A stretch of 64,000 nucleotides of DNA, taken from the NCBI GenBank assembly GCA_020846635.1, contig JADLDO010000054.1:1-64000 (forward strand), given 5' to 3'. Below are positions 1 to 17,607 of this stretch, piece after piece; position 1 is the stretch's first letter, and each line of letters starts with the position of its first letter. This stretch comes from Caldilineaceae bacterium (GTDB lineage: Bacteria > Chloroflexota > Anaerolineae > Caldilineales > Caldilineaceae). The translations under genes were made by a program, and so were the position numbers. The notes below the pieces were generated by a model. It was not told the DNA's origin. It did no database searches and saw nothing but the letters and a program-made list of their open reading frames with translations.

Positions 1-11
1 CACGTTAGGTG

Positions 12-86
<75 letters not shown>

Positions 87-98
87 TCATCTGCCCAA

Positions 99-183
<85 letters not shown>

Positions 184-256
184 CAAGCGCCTCGCCGTCG
201 TGCGGTCATTAAGCGCCAGCGAAGTGTAGCAAGAATTACTACTTTACGCAAATTCG

Positions 257-757
257 GGGCGGACTTGTACCCCCGATTCTGTCAGGTCGCTCGCTTGTGG
301 CGACGGTATGAATACCAAGTGACCTGTACTGTCATCTATCTCAGCAACATTATCACCGCCACGGGCCAAAACCCAAAATTCGTGACAATGCTCTTATCTG
401 GCAGTTTGTAGCCTGCTGGGTGTTACCCAGCCTCACTCGCACTGCTGCGACGAGATCACACAAACGCGTGACCCTCTCGCCTTGCTCCCAGTCGCACGCT
501 CGCCTAGCCAGGCACATTGCTGTACCCGCTGGTGGGCTCTTACCCCACCCTTTCACCCCTTACTGGTATCGCCTGCAATGAAATCTACGATGATGTGCCA
601 GCGGGAATCCTCTCTGTTGCGGTTGTAGTCAGCCACCCATTACCAGGTGACCGCCCTCACTTACGGTTTCGTGAGGCAACCTTTCCGCCACATGACGGAA
701 CGGGAGTCGGGAAGTTCCTCTGCCGGTCTACACCAGCAGCGACAGTTCTATCCGCCC
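257..757 (-). ncRNA. rnpB: RNase P RNA (class A-like, divergent)
   Basis: Minus strand has GTGAAAGGGTGGGGTAAGAGCCCACCAGC (conserved P8/P9-P10/11 region), GAGATAGATGACAGT, GACAGAATCGGG (CR-V) and GAGGAACTTCCCGACTCCC (CR-I position). Termini GGGCGGA/TCCGCCC pair as P1, ACTGTC/GACAGT as P2. Confidence 0.9.
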
Positions 758-864
758 TCTATTTACCTGTTAAGGCACAGATGCATCTCCTCAATCACCC
801 CGGAAGGGCGCAGAATCACCGCATCTGTTCGTAAGGAGTATAGTACCAGCTACGAGGGAAACTG

Positions 865-1638
865 TCAAATGTTTCCCGTCGCATCTGCCTCAAACTCCGG
901 TGCATCCAGGGTAAGATCAGGCTGGCGCGGCCCTTCCACCCAGACCTGTCCATCTGCCCAATTCTCCTGCTTCCAGATTGGCACAACCGCCTTGAGTCGC
1001 TCAATCGCATAACGGCACGCCTCAAAACAGCCGTCGCCACGGTGGGGCGTTGCCACGGCAATCAACACGCTCGGCTCGCCGATCTCCAAGCGCCCGATCC
1101 GGTGCAAGATGCTGACCGCGCCCACCTTGGGCCATTTCGTCTGGATCTCATCGCCGATCTGCGCCATCATGCTCTCGGCCATTTCAGCATAGGCTTCGTA
1201 GTGCAGAAAATCTGTCCCGCGTTCACCCTCTGCGGTAACAGTTTCGCCGCGCACCACACCGGCAAAAGTCGTAATCGCCCCATACCTGGGGTCACTGACA
1301 CGCGCCGCCACATCGTCCAGCGACAGCGGAGCCGTGGTGATCTCAAAGCGTTTGCGTTCGCTCATCGTTTGCTCTCCTCTGCCACCCGAAACCGGCGGAA
1401 AAATCGCCACGACATCGCCCTCATGCAATGCTTGAGCCATCTGGGTATAGCTTTGATTGATCGCCGCATAGACAGGTCGCCCAACCAACTTCAGATTCGG
1501 CGTGGCCTCCCCAAGTATACGCATCAGGTCGCCAAGCGTTGTTCCATCCGGCACACTCATCTTCCGCTCGGCCCAGCCCGCCTGCTCGCGCAGGGTCGCA
1601 AAAAGCTTTACTGTAACCGCAATTGTCTCACTCATCAT
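865..1638 (-). CDS. moaD-moaE: MoaD-MoaE fusion (molybdopterin synthase small and large subunits)
   Basis: N-terminal ubiquitin-like MoaD ending FPPVSGG followed directly by MoaE ([58 protein letters not shown]). Confidence 0.93.
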   Translation of the reverse strand: MMSETIAVTVKLFATLREQAGWAERKMSVPDGTTLGDLMRILGEATPNLKLVGRPVYAAINQSYTQMAQALHEGDVVAIFPPVSGGRGEQTMSERKRFEITTAPLSLDDVAARVSDPRYGAITTFAGVVRGETVTAEGERGTDFLHYEAYAEMAESMMAQIGDEIQTKWPKVGAVSILHRIGRLEIGEPSVLIAVATPHRGDGCFEACRYAIERLKAVVPIWKQENWADGQVWVEGPRQPDLTLDAPEFEADATGNI

Positions 1639-1703
1639 CGAACACTGATCTCTAGGGCCAGTACAGCCCTTTCTTATTTTTCGTTATAGCTGCATGGCTG
1701 GAT

Positions 1704-2183
1704 TTACGTGCGCCGCCACTCACCCGATTTTCCACCCTGCTTTTCCAGCAAGCGGATTGCGCCAATCGTCATGCCCTTGTCCAGCGCCTTCGCCATATCA
1801 TAGATGGTCAGCGCCGCCACACTCACAGCAGTCAACGCCTCCATCTCTACCCCCGTCTGCCCATTGCAACGCACCGTAGCCGTAATCACCACCCGCTGTT
1901 CGGCTTCGTCCACCTCAAACTCCACGGCAACCTTGCTTAACAGCAGGGTGTGGCAAAGCGGAATCAACTCCGGTGTCTTTTTCGCTGCCATAATGCCGGC
2001 GATACGCGCCGCCGCCAGCACATCGCCTTTGGGCACATTGCCATCGCGAATCGCGGCCAATGTGGCAGGGGTCATCCGCACCTCACCCGCTGCCACCGCA
2101 CTGCGGCTGGTGATCGCCTTATCACCCACGTCCACCATTGTCGCGTGACCGTGGGCATCCAAATGAGTCAACTCGTCGCTCAA
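1704..2183 (-). CDS. moaC: Cyclic pyranopterin monophosphate synthase MoaC
   Basis: [73 protein letters not shown] motifs. Confidence 0.96.
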   Translation of the reverse strand: MSDELTHLDAHGHATMVDVGDKAITSRSAVAAGEVRMTPATLAAIRDGNVPKGDVLAAARIAGIMAAKKTPELIPLCHTLLLSKVAVEFEVDEAEQRVVITATVRCNGQTGVEMEALTAVSVAALTIYDMAKALDKGMTIGAIRLLEKQGGKSGEWRRT

Positions 2184-2205
2184 CCTTCACCCCATCTCAT
2201 CAACT

Positions 2206-3462
2206 TCACAGATCCCCAATCACCAGCGCCGCTACGACTGACCCAGCGGTCAGCGTCCCTTCCCCCTGCGGCAGTTCCAACAGTACATTGGCAGTACGCA
2301 TGCTCAACAGGCGGCTGCTGGCCTGGATGCCGGTGCTAATCGCCCGGTAGCCTCCTTGCCCATCATTCAACCCTGGATCCCACGTCGCCGTGGCGCGATG
2401 ATACTCCGGGCGATATGCATCCAGCGGCAGTGCCTGGTCCAAATGTGCCTGGATGCGCGTCAAGCGCGGTTCCCGCCAACCGGCGAGCTTGCGAATGGCA
2501 GGTATCACCAGCAAATAATAGGTCACCAAGCTGCTGACCGGATTCCCAGGCAAGCCGAACAGCAGCCGCCGCTGCCCATCAATATCCGCCGTTGCAAAAG
2601 TGCAGGGCTTGCCCGGCTTCATACGCAAGCGCCCAAAATGCACAGTCCCCGCTTCTTCCAAGAGCGGCTTAATCAAGTCCAGGTCGCCCATTGAGACACC
2701 ACCGGAACTGAGCAGCAGATCCGCTTCATGCAGCCCACGCTCGATGCCCGCCGAAATCGAATCAACGCTGTCCCCCGCAATGCCCAGATCGAGCGGCTCG
2801 CCCCCTGCGGCAGCAATCGCGGCGACCAACATGGCGCGGTTACTATCCCGAATCTGCCCCGGCCCTGGCGTTGCATCCGGCTCCACCAACTCATCGCCTG
2901 TAGAAAGGACAGCCACGCGCGGGCGCGGATGCACACGCACTTGGGCGATCCCCACCGTTGCCAGCAGCCCAATCTCAGCCGCGCCGAGCCGCATCCCCGC
3001 GGCCAACACCTGCTGCCCAGGCTCTATATCAGAGCCGACAGGGCGCACATCCGCACCGGCCTTCACTCCCTGCCGCACGCGCACATGCATCTGACCATTC
3101 GCCGACCCAAGCCGCTCAGTCTCCTCCACCATCACCACGGCGTCGGCCCCCGAAGGCAGCGGCGCGCCGGTTGTGATATAGGCGACCGTCCCCGGCTGTA
3201 CCGCAAAATCGGCAATGCGCCCAGCCGTCACCGTCCCCACCAGCGGGTAATCGCCGGGGCCATCCCCCGCCACGACCGCATAGCCATCCTTGATCGAAGC
3301 AGCAAAAGGTGGCATCGCTTCGCGCGCCACGGCTGCCTCGGCCAAAATCAACCCCGACGCCTGCTTAAGCGCGACGGTGATGGGTGGCAGTGGCGACGCT
3401 TGCTCAAGCACAATTCCCAATGCTTGTTCGACTGCCAGCATGGGATATTCGGATTCACTCAT
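2206..3462 (-). CDS. moeA: Molybdopterin molybdotransferase MoeA
   Basis: MoeA motifs PPFAASIKDGYAV, TGAPLPSGADAVVMVEE, LSTGDELVEP, SSGGVSMGDLDLIKP, FGLPGNPVSSLVTYYLLV. Confidence 0.95.
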   Translation of the reverse strand: MSESEYPMLAVEQALGIVLEQASPLPPITVALKQASGLILAEAAVAREAMPPFAASIKDGYAVVAGDGPGDYPLVGTVTAGRIADFAVQPGTVAYITTGAPLPSGADAVVMVEETERLGSANGQMHVRVRQGVKAGADVRPVGSDIEPGQQVLAAGMRLGAAEIGLLATVGIAQVRVHPRPRVAVLSTGDELVEPDATPGPGQIRDSNRAMLVAAIAAAGGEPLDLGIAGDSVDSISAGIERGLHEADLLLSSGGVSMGDLDLIKPLLEEAGTVHFGRLRMKPGKPCTFATADIDGQRRLLFGLPGNPVSSLVTYYLLVIPAIRKLAGWREPRLTRIQAHLDQALPLDAYRPEYHRATATWDPGLNDGQGGYRAISTGIQASSRLLSMRTANVLLELPQGEGTLTAGSVVAALVIGDL

Positions 3463-3520
3463 CTTGCCCTGCCCATTTGCCTCTGTCTATTGCATCTATC
3501 TATGGAAATCTGCGCGGTAT

Positions 3521-4861
3521 CTAAAAAACATCAGCATCGACCGGCTCCGGCACACGTTCCATCACCTGCATGGCCCACGCCATCAATTGTTCATCGGCAT
3601 CAAAAGGGGCCACCAACTGCATGCCCAGAGGCATCCCGTTCTGCGCCCGCCCAGCAGGAAGCGTAATCGCAGGCATCCCCGCATGGGTCCAGGGCAAATT
3701 CATGTTCGAATCGCCCGTGGAATTTAAGCCAACAGGTGCCGGCCCTGTCGCCGACGGACAACACCAAAGATCGATCTCCTCTGCCGCCATCTGGTCTTCC
3801 AACTGCGCGCGCAACCTCTTGGGGCCTTGTCGCAGTTTCTCTAATTCTTCGTCATCCACCGTTTGCCCGGTACGAATTGCCTCAGCCGTACGCGCACGGT
3901 AGCGCGCCGCATACTTGGCAAAAATCTCTGCATGCTCACGCGCAAACTCCCCAAAGATCAAACGGCGATGTGCGGCATTGAGTTCCTCGATCTGCTCCAA
4001 AGCCGCCACACGCTTGACCGTACACCCCGCCACCTGTAACATCAGCAATATTTCTTCAAAGACTGCCAGCGCAGCCGGGTCTGTCTGTGCCAAATAAGGC
4101 CCATCCGGCACTCCCAAAACGGGCAAGCCTTTCCCGCTGGCCTCCTCTGCATCGGCGAGTTCAGGTCGCCAGTCTCCACACAGCACAGACGCAGCCAGCG
4201 CCATCCCCGCCACATCTTGCGTAAAGAGGCCAACATGGTCCACGGTTGGCGAAAAGTAGACCAGCCCTTGCGTGGGGATGCGATCATACGAAGGCTTGAA
4301 GCCGACAATACCACAATAGGCCGCCGGGCGAATGATAGAGCCGATGGTCTGTGTTCCCAGCGCCAGATTGCACATGCCTGCCGCCACCGCCGCCGCCGAT
4401 CCGCTGCTCGAACCGCCTGGTGTGTGGGAAGTATTGTGTGGATTCCGCGTTGGCCCTGGCTCCACAAAGGCAAACTCGGTCGTCACGGTCTTGCCCGCAA
4501 TCAAGGCACCTGCCTCGCGCAGCATCGCCACCACGGTCGCTTCCGCTCCCGCAAAGGCTTCGGGCGGCACTTCGCTGCCCGCATGGGTGACAACGCCCTC
4601 CATATGAAAGACGTCCTTGACCCCAACCATGGCACCAAAGAGCGCAGGCAGGTCCATCCGCTCTGGAAAACGTTCACGCAGCAGCCCGATTTCGCCGCGC
4701 AGGCGCGCTAATCGACTCACCTCTGGTAAGAACGCATGAATTTCGGGATCGATTTGGTCGATGCGACGGCACATCTGCTCAAGGTAAATGGAAAGGCTGT
4801 GCTGCCCTTGCTGGAGTCCTTCCAACGTTGCCGCCAAAGGTGCAGAATTAAGATAGTTCAT
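3521..4861 (-). CDS. Amidase (GatA/amidase signature family)
   Basis: Amidase signature: GKTVTTEFAF, GGSSSGSAAAVAAGM, GTQTIGSIIRPAAYCGIVGFKPSY. Confidence 0.9.
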   Translation of the reverse strand: MNYLNSAPLAATLEGLQQGQHSLSIYLEQMCRRIDQIDPEIHAFLPEVSRLARLRGEIGLLRERFPERMDLPALFGAMVGVKDVFHMEGVVTHAGSEVPPEAFAGAEATVVAMLREAGALIAGKTVTTEFAFVEPGPTRNPHNTSHTPGGSSSGSAAAVAAGMCNLALGTQTIGSIIRPAAYCGIVGFKPSYDRIPTQGLVYFSPTVDHVGLFTQDVAGMALAASVLCGDWRPELADAEEASGKGLPVLGVPDGPYLAQTDPAALAVFEEILLMLQVAGCTVKRVAALEQIEELNAAHRRLIFGEFAREHAEIFAKYAARYRARTAEAIRTGQTVDDEELEKLRQGPKRLRAQLEDQMAAEEIDLWCCPSATGPAPVGLNSTGDSNMNLPWTHAGMPAITLPAGRAQNGMPLGMQLVAPFDADEQLMAWAMQVMERVPEPVDADVF

Positions 4862-4886
4862 AGGGTTCCCCTTTGCGTCGATCGCA

Positions 4887-7858
<2,972 letters not shown>

Positions 7859-7933
7859 CGCCCCTCCGCCGCCTTGTGTGCTTTAGATCGCTTTGGTTGT
7901 TATGCCCTAGATTAACTCTAGGTTTATTCTGGG

Positions 7934-9775
7934 CTAATTCTTGCGTTTATCTTTGAGCATATGCAACATCTGCGCCAGCGGATAGGTATTGACCACATCT
8001 TTGGCCTCCACCCAGCCGCGCCGCGCCGTACCAATGCCATATTCCATCATCTTCATGCCATCGCGCACATGCGCGTCGCAGTTGATCGCCAGCTTGCTGC
8101 CAAGTTCCAGCGCCCGCCGCGCATAGACATCGCTGATGTCCAACCGCGAGGGATGGGCATTGATCTCCACCACCGTCCCTGTCTCGGCGCAAACCTGTAA
8201 GACCTGCTCCATATCGATCTCCGAGGGAGGCCGCGACTCGATGATGCGCCCGGTGGCATGGCCCAAAATGTCCACATGCGGGTTGCGGATCGCCTTCAGA
8301 CAGCGCGCCGTAATCGTCTCGCGGTCTTGGCGCAGGCCGGAATGGATGCTTGCCACGACCACATCCAACTGTGCCAACACCTCATCGGGCAGCCCCAACG
8401 AACCATCCGCCAAAATCTCTACCTCGGTACCGCGCAGCAAGCGAAAATCCAGACCCTCGCGTTCATATTGGGCATTGAGCGCGGCAATCTCCTCGGCCTG
8501 CGCCAGCAAGCGTTCACCATCCAGCCCGCCGACCATGCCCAACCCGACGCTGTGATCGCAAACAGCCCAGTACGAATAGCCCCGCTCCTGTGCAGCCGCC
8601 GCCATCTCCGCAATCGGCGCTGTGCCGTCGCTCCAGGTCGAATGGCCGTGAAGCTCGCCGCGCATATCACCAATCTCGATCAGGTTGGGCAACTTGCCCG
8701 CGCGCGCCGCGGCAAGCTCACCATGATTCGTACGCAGTTCGGGCGGCATCCAGCGCAACCCCAGAAACTCATAGAGGTCGGCTTCTTCGGCAAAGAATTT
8801 CTGCTCACCCTCTTTGGCCTCACCGCTGCCCGTCGCCGTCAGCCCACGTTCATTCAGACTCCATCCCTGCTTAGTCGCAATTTCACGCAGGGCGACATTG
8901 TGCTCCTTGTTGCCCGTAAAATACTGCAAGGCAGCGCCCCAATTTTTCGCCTCGACCACCAGTAAATCCACGCGCAGCCCTGTTCCTAAGACGATGCTGC
9001 TCTTGGTCTCGCCCTTGCCAATAATATCGCTTACCTGGGGTAAGGAGACAAACGCATCCATCACCTCGCCAGGTCTATCACTCACCACGAGGATATCCAC
9101 ATCGCCAATAGACTCTTGCCAGCGGCGCAGACTGCCCCCCACCTCCAGCCGTGTAATCGCGTCCTCGCTCACCCGCTGGCGCAGCCCTGCCACCAACGCC
9201 TGTGCCAGCGGTCGCGCCTCGCCCAGCGGGGTACGCGCATCGCCGCGCTTGGCCGCCAGTTCAATGCCGCGCAGAATCTTTTCCTCGCTCTTGGCCCCAA
9301 AGCCCTTGAGTACGCGAATCTTTCCCGCTTCGGCGGCAGCTTTCAACTCGTCTACACTGGTAATATCCAGCTCTTGCCACAGCCGCTTGGCCGTCTTGGG
9401 ACCGACATCGGGTAGCTGCACGATCTCCACGACCCCGCGCGGCACCTTCGCCTTAAGCTCCTCAAACTCCTTTGCCTCGCCATTGCTCAACAGTTCATCC
9501 AGCGCGTCGGCAATGCCCTTACCCACCGCAGGGATCGTCAGGAGTTTGCCTTCAGCGTGCAGTGTATTGATGTCTTGGCCCAATGTGCGGATCGACTCGG
9601 CAGCGTTCTGAAAGGCAATGACGCGAAAACGATTGGCGTCCAGAATCTGGAGAATATCGCCGATCAAGGCTAGTTCCGCAGCCACGTCGTGGTTGGCGAG
9701 TCGCCTGCGCTGGCTGCTGCCTTCCTCGCGCATCTCGAAATCGCGCATATCGGACACTTGAGATTCATCTACCAT
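7934..9775 (-). CDS. polX: DNA polymerase/3'-5' exonuclease PolX (Pol beta family + PHP domain)
   Basis: HhH and NT core ([21 protein letters not shown]), thumb, C-terminal PHP domain ([29 protein letters not shown]). ORF is open to 9949, but homology starts near ATG 9775. Confidence 0.93.
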   Translation of the reverse strand: MVDESQVSDMRDFEMREEGSSQRRRLANHDVAAELALIGDILQILDANRFRVIAFQNAAESIRTLGQDINTLHAEGKLLTIPAVGKGIADALDELLSNGEAKEFEELKAKVPRGVVEIVQLPDVGPKTAKRLWQELDITSVDELKAAAEAGKIRVLKGFGAKSEEKILRGIELAAKRGDARTPLGEARPLAQALVAGLRQRVSEDAITRLEVGGSLRRWQESIGDVDILVVSDRPGEVMDAFVSLPQVSDIIGKGETKSSIVLGTGLRVDLLVVEAKNWGAALQYFTGNKEHNVALREIATKQGWSLNERGLTATGSGEAKEGEQKFFAEEADLYEFLGLRWMPPELRTNHGELAAARAGKLPNLIEIGDMRGELHGHSTWSDGTAPIAEMAAAAQERGYSYWAVCDHSVGLGMVGGLDGERLLAQAEEIAALNAQYEREGLDFRLLRGTEVEILADGSLGLPDEVLAQLDVVVASIHSGLRQDRETITARCLKAIRNPHVDILGHATGRIIESRPPSEIDMEQVLQVCAETGTVVEINAHPSRLDISDVYARRALELGSKLAINCDAHVRDGMKMMEYGIGTARRGWVEAKDVVNTYPLAQMLHMLKDKRKN

Positions 9776-9845
9776 TGCTGCCCCACTTTTCTTTCCAAGC
9801 TTCTTTCCTGAAATCTGATCGATCCCGCCACTGCGCACCAAGCCG

Positions 9846-10078
9846 TTAGGCAACTTCCAAGTCAAACGTCTGTTCAGCCTCTTGAGGTATCTGGACTGGT
9901 ACAAAATGCCTGGCAGAATATAAATAATCCTCGCCTGTCTCGTCCACAATGCGAAGCCAGCCGCCCTGCTCTTCTTTTTCGTCTGACATCACCTTATAGA
10001 CACCTTATAGACCTTGTGGAGTATAAGATCATCTTCATAGCTCTTATTGTGAATGCACATAACAAATTTCGCGCTCAT
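9846..10078 (-). pseudogene. Small protein gene split by an 11-bp tandem duplication
   Basis: MSAKFVMCIHNKSYEDDLILHKVYKVSIR* (10078-9989) overlaps ATGTCAGAC... [47 protein letters not shown] (9989-9846). Deleting one ACCTTATAGAC copy (9991-10001/10002-10012) fuses them in frame. Confidence 0.7.
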
Positions 10079-10230
10079 TCCAACTCCCTTTTGACCTTGA
10101 TACGACGGCGGCCAATACCGTGACACTCATACCAATGAACCTCGACGATGATCTCGATGTCGTACTCTCGCTGACGAGTGTAGGCGCAATGGGTGCCATA
10201 ATTCTATAGCCTGCGTTGGGAGGTACACAT
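10075..10230 (-). pseudogene. Small ORF with in-frame TAG, stop-start overlapping the next small ORF
   Basis: ATG at 10230: MCTSQRRL-TAG-NYGTHCAYTRQREYDIEIIVEVHWYECHGIGRRRIKVKRELE*; its TGA overlaps the downstream ATG (ATGA). Confidence 0.45.
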
Positions 10231-10247
10231 TCTATCCACTGCGCTCG

Positions 10248-10275
10248 ATTATAGCACGGGGCATGGGCAAGACAA
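10248..10275 (-). promoter_or_regulatory. Candidate sigma70-type promoter for the small-ORF pair
   Basis: Minus strand TTGTCT - 16 nt - TATAAT with TG extended -10 (TGCTATAAT), about 15-20 nt upstream of ATG 10230. Confidence 0.5.
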
Positions 10276-10481
10276 AGCACCCTTAGGCGAATACGCACAG
10301 ATGTTCATGTCGTGGAGAACAGCATCAGCGCCAGAGGCTAAAGCCTTTGCATCATACGAGAGGCCTATTCACGATATTTGCCTAATGGTGTCTCTCTCCC
10401 CCTCCGTGTAGAATAGCCTTACACCGCGCTCTTACATGATAACCAGTTCCCGATAGATAACATACCAAACAGGGAAAGATT

Positions 10482-11036
10482 ATGAAATGGATTGTGCTAT
10501 TCTTCATGACTTTGCTGGCGGGATGTGCTGTCCTGATGGCCCCACCCTCGCCACTCCCTACCCCAACCACCGTCACCGGAACTTTGCTTCCAGTCGAGAC
10601 GATTGTGCAAGGAACGGTTTGCAAAAAGTTGGAGACAGAGTACCAAGTGCTCTTCGTAACAAGTGAGGAAGCGTGGAGTGATGTACAGTCGGAGCTACTG
10701 GAGAGTATAAGCCCAACTACAGACACTGCGCGCATCGCAGAGGCAGTACAGCAAACTGACTTCCAAACACATGGCTTATTGTTGGCAGTGCGCACCTGCC
10801 ATCCCAACAGCAGTTATACAATCACCATTGATCGTGTTGTGGAAGTCTCAAACGAGCAGCTTTATGTGTATGTGAAACTGCGTGATCCGGCTCCCGATCG
10901 CGGTACAGAACCAGCAGAAACTGGTTATTATCACTTCGCGAGAATACTATGGCCGGAAGAAAACGCAGATGATCCCACGATTGAGGTAGTGTCATACACT
11001 TTGTTAATTGGAAGTGACGAACCGATCATCGAGTAA
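10482..11036 (+). CDS. Lipoprotein, PrcB-like C-terminal domain (tentative)
   Basis: Signal peptide with lipobox (MKWIVLFFMTLLAGC); C-terminal NSSYTITIDRVVEVSNEQLYVYVKLRDP resembles PrcB-type domains. Confidence 0.6.
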   Translation: MKWIVLFFMTLLAGCAVLMAPPSPLPTPTTVTGTLLPVETIVQGTVCKKLETEYQVLFVTSEEAWSDVQSELLESISPTTDTARIAEAVQQTDFQTHGLLLAVRTCHPNSSYTITIDRVVEVSNEQLYVYVKLRDPAPDRGTEPAETGYYHFARILWPEENADDPTIEVVSYTLLIGSDEPIIE

Positions 11037-11107
11037 ATAATGCAATGCCCCCAAAACCTGGACATGCGTGTAACGAAGCAAGATGAGTCCAAGAACAGAA
11101 AGAGCCC

Positions 11108-11589
11108 ATGATTACCCAGCGTAAATTAGTCTACTTTTCCGCTCTTTGTTTTACTCTTGCTACCATCATAGCTTGTCAATCCCAACAACCTGCTCCGCCG
11201 CAAGTTGACATTGGCGAAGAGCTTGCCTTTGAAAACATCGATGCAGCAAAAGACACCGACATAGGTGGCAGCGGCTATCCAGACCAACAGCCAGCCACCT
11301 ATATACTCTGGGAATATGAAGATATTGCCCAGGTGGAAGATTGGATCACCGCAACTGCATTGGCTCAACTAAAGGAAATACTGGCTACGACGTCATAATT
11401 GAACGCATCGGTATCAGGGGCGATACACTAATAATTATTGCTGAGTTCTGGCAAAACCCTTCCAATATAGAAAGCGGTACCGCAGAAACCTCCCCCTATC
11501 ACCTGGTTAGGATTGCCAAAAGCAACCGTCTTTCGTCTCACACTAAAGTCGGATTGTATAGCTACATCCAATACCATGAAGTTCCATAA
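11108..11589 (+). pseudogene. Frameshifted lipoprotein paralogue of the upstream gene
   Basis: 11108-11398 gives a lipoprotein N-terminus (LATIIAC); the C-terminal half (GNTGYDVIIERIGIRGDTLIIIAEFWQNPSNIESGTAETSPYHLVRI) lies in another frame and parallels NSSYTITIDRVVEVSNEQLYVYVKLRDPAPDRGTEPAETGYYHFARI of 10482-11036. Confidence 0.6.
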
Positions 11590-11602
11590 CGCTTACGCAC
11601 AT

Positions 11603-16095
<4,493 letters not shown>

Positions 16096-16108
16096 TGATT
16101 CACGCTCA

Positions 16109-17536
16109 TTATGGATAGATGCCCCGCAAGCGAATCGCTTCCATGATCCGCTCCACCGCGATCACATAGGCGGCCATACGCAACGTACACTTCCGCTGCG
16201 TACTCACGCGGATCACCACATCCAAATTATCCAACAGCTTGCGTTCCATCTGGCGGCGCACCTCATTTTCATCCCAAAAGAAGGATTGCAGGCTTTGCAC
16301 CCATTCGAAATAGGAGACAACCACCCCCCCGGCATTGCAGAGAATATCAGGGATAACCATAATCCCCTTGCTGTTCAAAATTTCATCCGCGTCTGGGGTC
16401 GTGGGGCCATTGGCGGCTTCGGCAACGACCTTAGCACGCACACGATCCGCGTTCTGCTTCGTCAACTGCCCTTCCAAAGCCGCGGGGATCAGAACATCGA
16501 CCGGCAGTTCCAACAGCTCTTCATTGGTCAGCGCTTGCGCCTGGGGGAAACCTGTGACGCTCCCAGTCTCCGCCACATGACGAGTCAGCAGACGCATATC
16601 AAGGCCGTTTTCGTTATAAATGCCGCCATACACATCGCTCACGGCAACAACGCGCGCGCCGCGGTCATGCATGGAGCGCGCTGTCCAACTGCCAACATTG
16701 CCAAAACCTTGCACCGCAACCGTCAGGTCGTCCAACGAACGGGCCATCTGCTGTCGCAGCACAGCGCGTATTACATAGGTAACACCGAGCCCGGTCGCAT
16801 TTTCTCGGCCAACCGACCCCCCAATCATCACCGGCTTACCCGTAACGACTGCGGGGATCGAATAGCCCTTGTGCATCGAATAGGTATCCATGATCCACGC
16901 CATCACCTGGGCATTCGTCCCCACGTCCGGCGCGGGGATGTCCCGCTCTGGGCCGATAAAGTTGCTGATCTCCGTGGCATAGCGCCGCGTCATCTTCTCC
17001 AACTCGCGCTTGCTCAACTTGCCGGGATCAACGACAACGCCCCCTTTGGCGCCGCCAAAAGGTAAGTTCATCAAAGCACACTTCCAGGTCATCCACATCG
17101 CAAGCGCGCGGCACTCATCCAGTGTTACTCCTGGATGGTAACGGATGCCCCCTTTGGTTGGCCCTTTGATCATGTTGTGATGGATGCGGAAACCTTCGAA
17201 GATACGCATAGAGCCGTCGTCCATCTCCACCGGAAAATGGACAATCAGTTCACGTTGCGGCACAGAAAGATAGGTACGGTGGTCATCATCCAGCCCCATA
17301 AACTGCGCCACCATCGCCAGTTGATGCTGTGCGACCTCATAGGCGCTCGCCTTTTGATGAGTGACCGAATGATTGCCTACCTTCTCCGCGCCCCGTACCT
17401 CGCTGCCGGGTGCAGCTTTACTCTCAATGTTGCTGCCAATCTTGACGCTGTCATTGCGACCGCTCTCCGCCGCTGCGCCGTCGCTTTCCGCTGCGCCAAC
17501 GGGCATCTGATCTTCGTTTGAACGTTGTTTTGTCAT
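16109..17536 (-). CDS. gdhA: Glu/Leu/Phe/Val dehydrogenase (glutamate dehydrogenase)
   Basis: [71 protein letters not shown] motifs. Confidence 0.94.
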   Translation of the reverse strand: MTKQRSNEDQMPVGAAESDGAAAESGRNDSVKIGSNIESKAAPGSEVRGAEKVGNHSVTHQKASAYEVAQHQLAMVAQFMGLDDDHRTYLSVPQRELIVHFPVEMDDGSMRIFEGFRIHHNMIKGPTKGGIRYHPGVTLDECRALAMWMTWKCALMNLPFGGAKGGVVVDPGKLSKRELEKMTRRYATEISNFIGPERDIPAPDVGTNAQVMAWIMDTYSMHKGYSIPAVVTGKPVMIGGSVGRENATGLGVTYVIRAVLRQQMARSLDDLTVAVQGFGNVGSWTARSMHDRGARVVAVSDVYGGIYNENGLDMRLLTRHVAETGSVTGFPQAQALTNEELLELPVDVLIPAALEGQLTKQNADRVRAKVVAEAANGPTTPDADEILNSKGIMVIPDILCNAGGVVVSYFEWVQSLQSFFWDENEVRRQMERKLLDNLDVVIRVSTQRKCTLRMAAYVIAVERIMEAIRLRGIYP

Positions 17537-17607
17537 GATCTCCTCCGGATCTCCTCGCCATTGAGTTGATGGTGAGTCACTTGATGAATTGAAAATAAAC
17601 TGAAAAC

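Noticed and set aside
257-757. Possible tmRNA or riboswitch in the structured region after the tRNAs
   Set aside because: No tRNA-like ends or tag ORF; the GGGTAAGAGCCCACCAGC and GACAGAAT elements with paired P1 and P2 identify RNase P RNA.
517-1012. Plus-strand ORFs 517-834 and 647-1012
   Set aside because: They overlap rnpB and the antisense of moaD-moaE; no recognisable protein features.
3521-4861. gatA of the tRNA-dependent amidotransferase
   Set aside because: The amidase signature is present, but there is no gatB/gatC neighbour and several positions look more like a general amidase, so no gene symbol was given.
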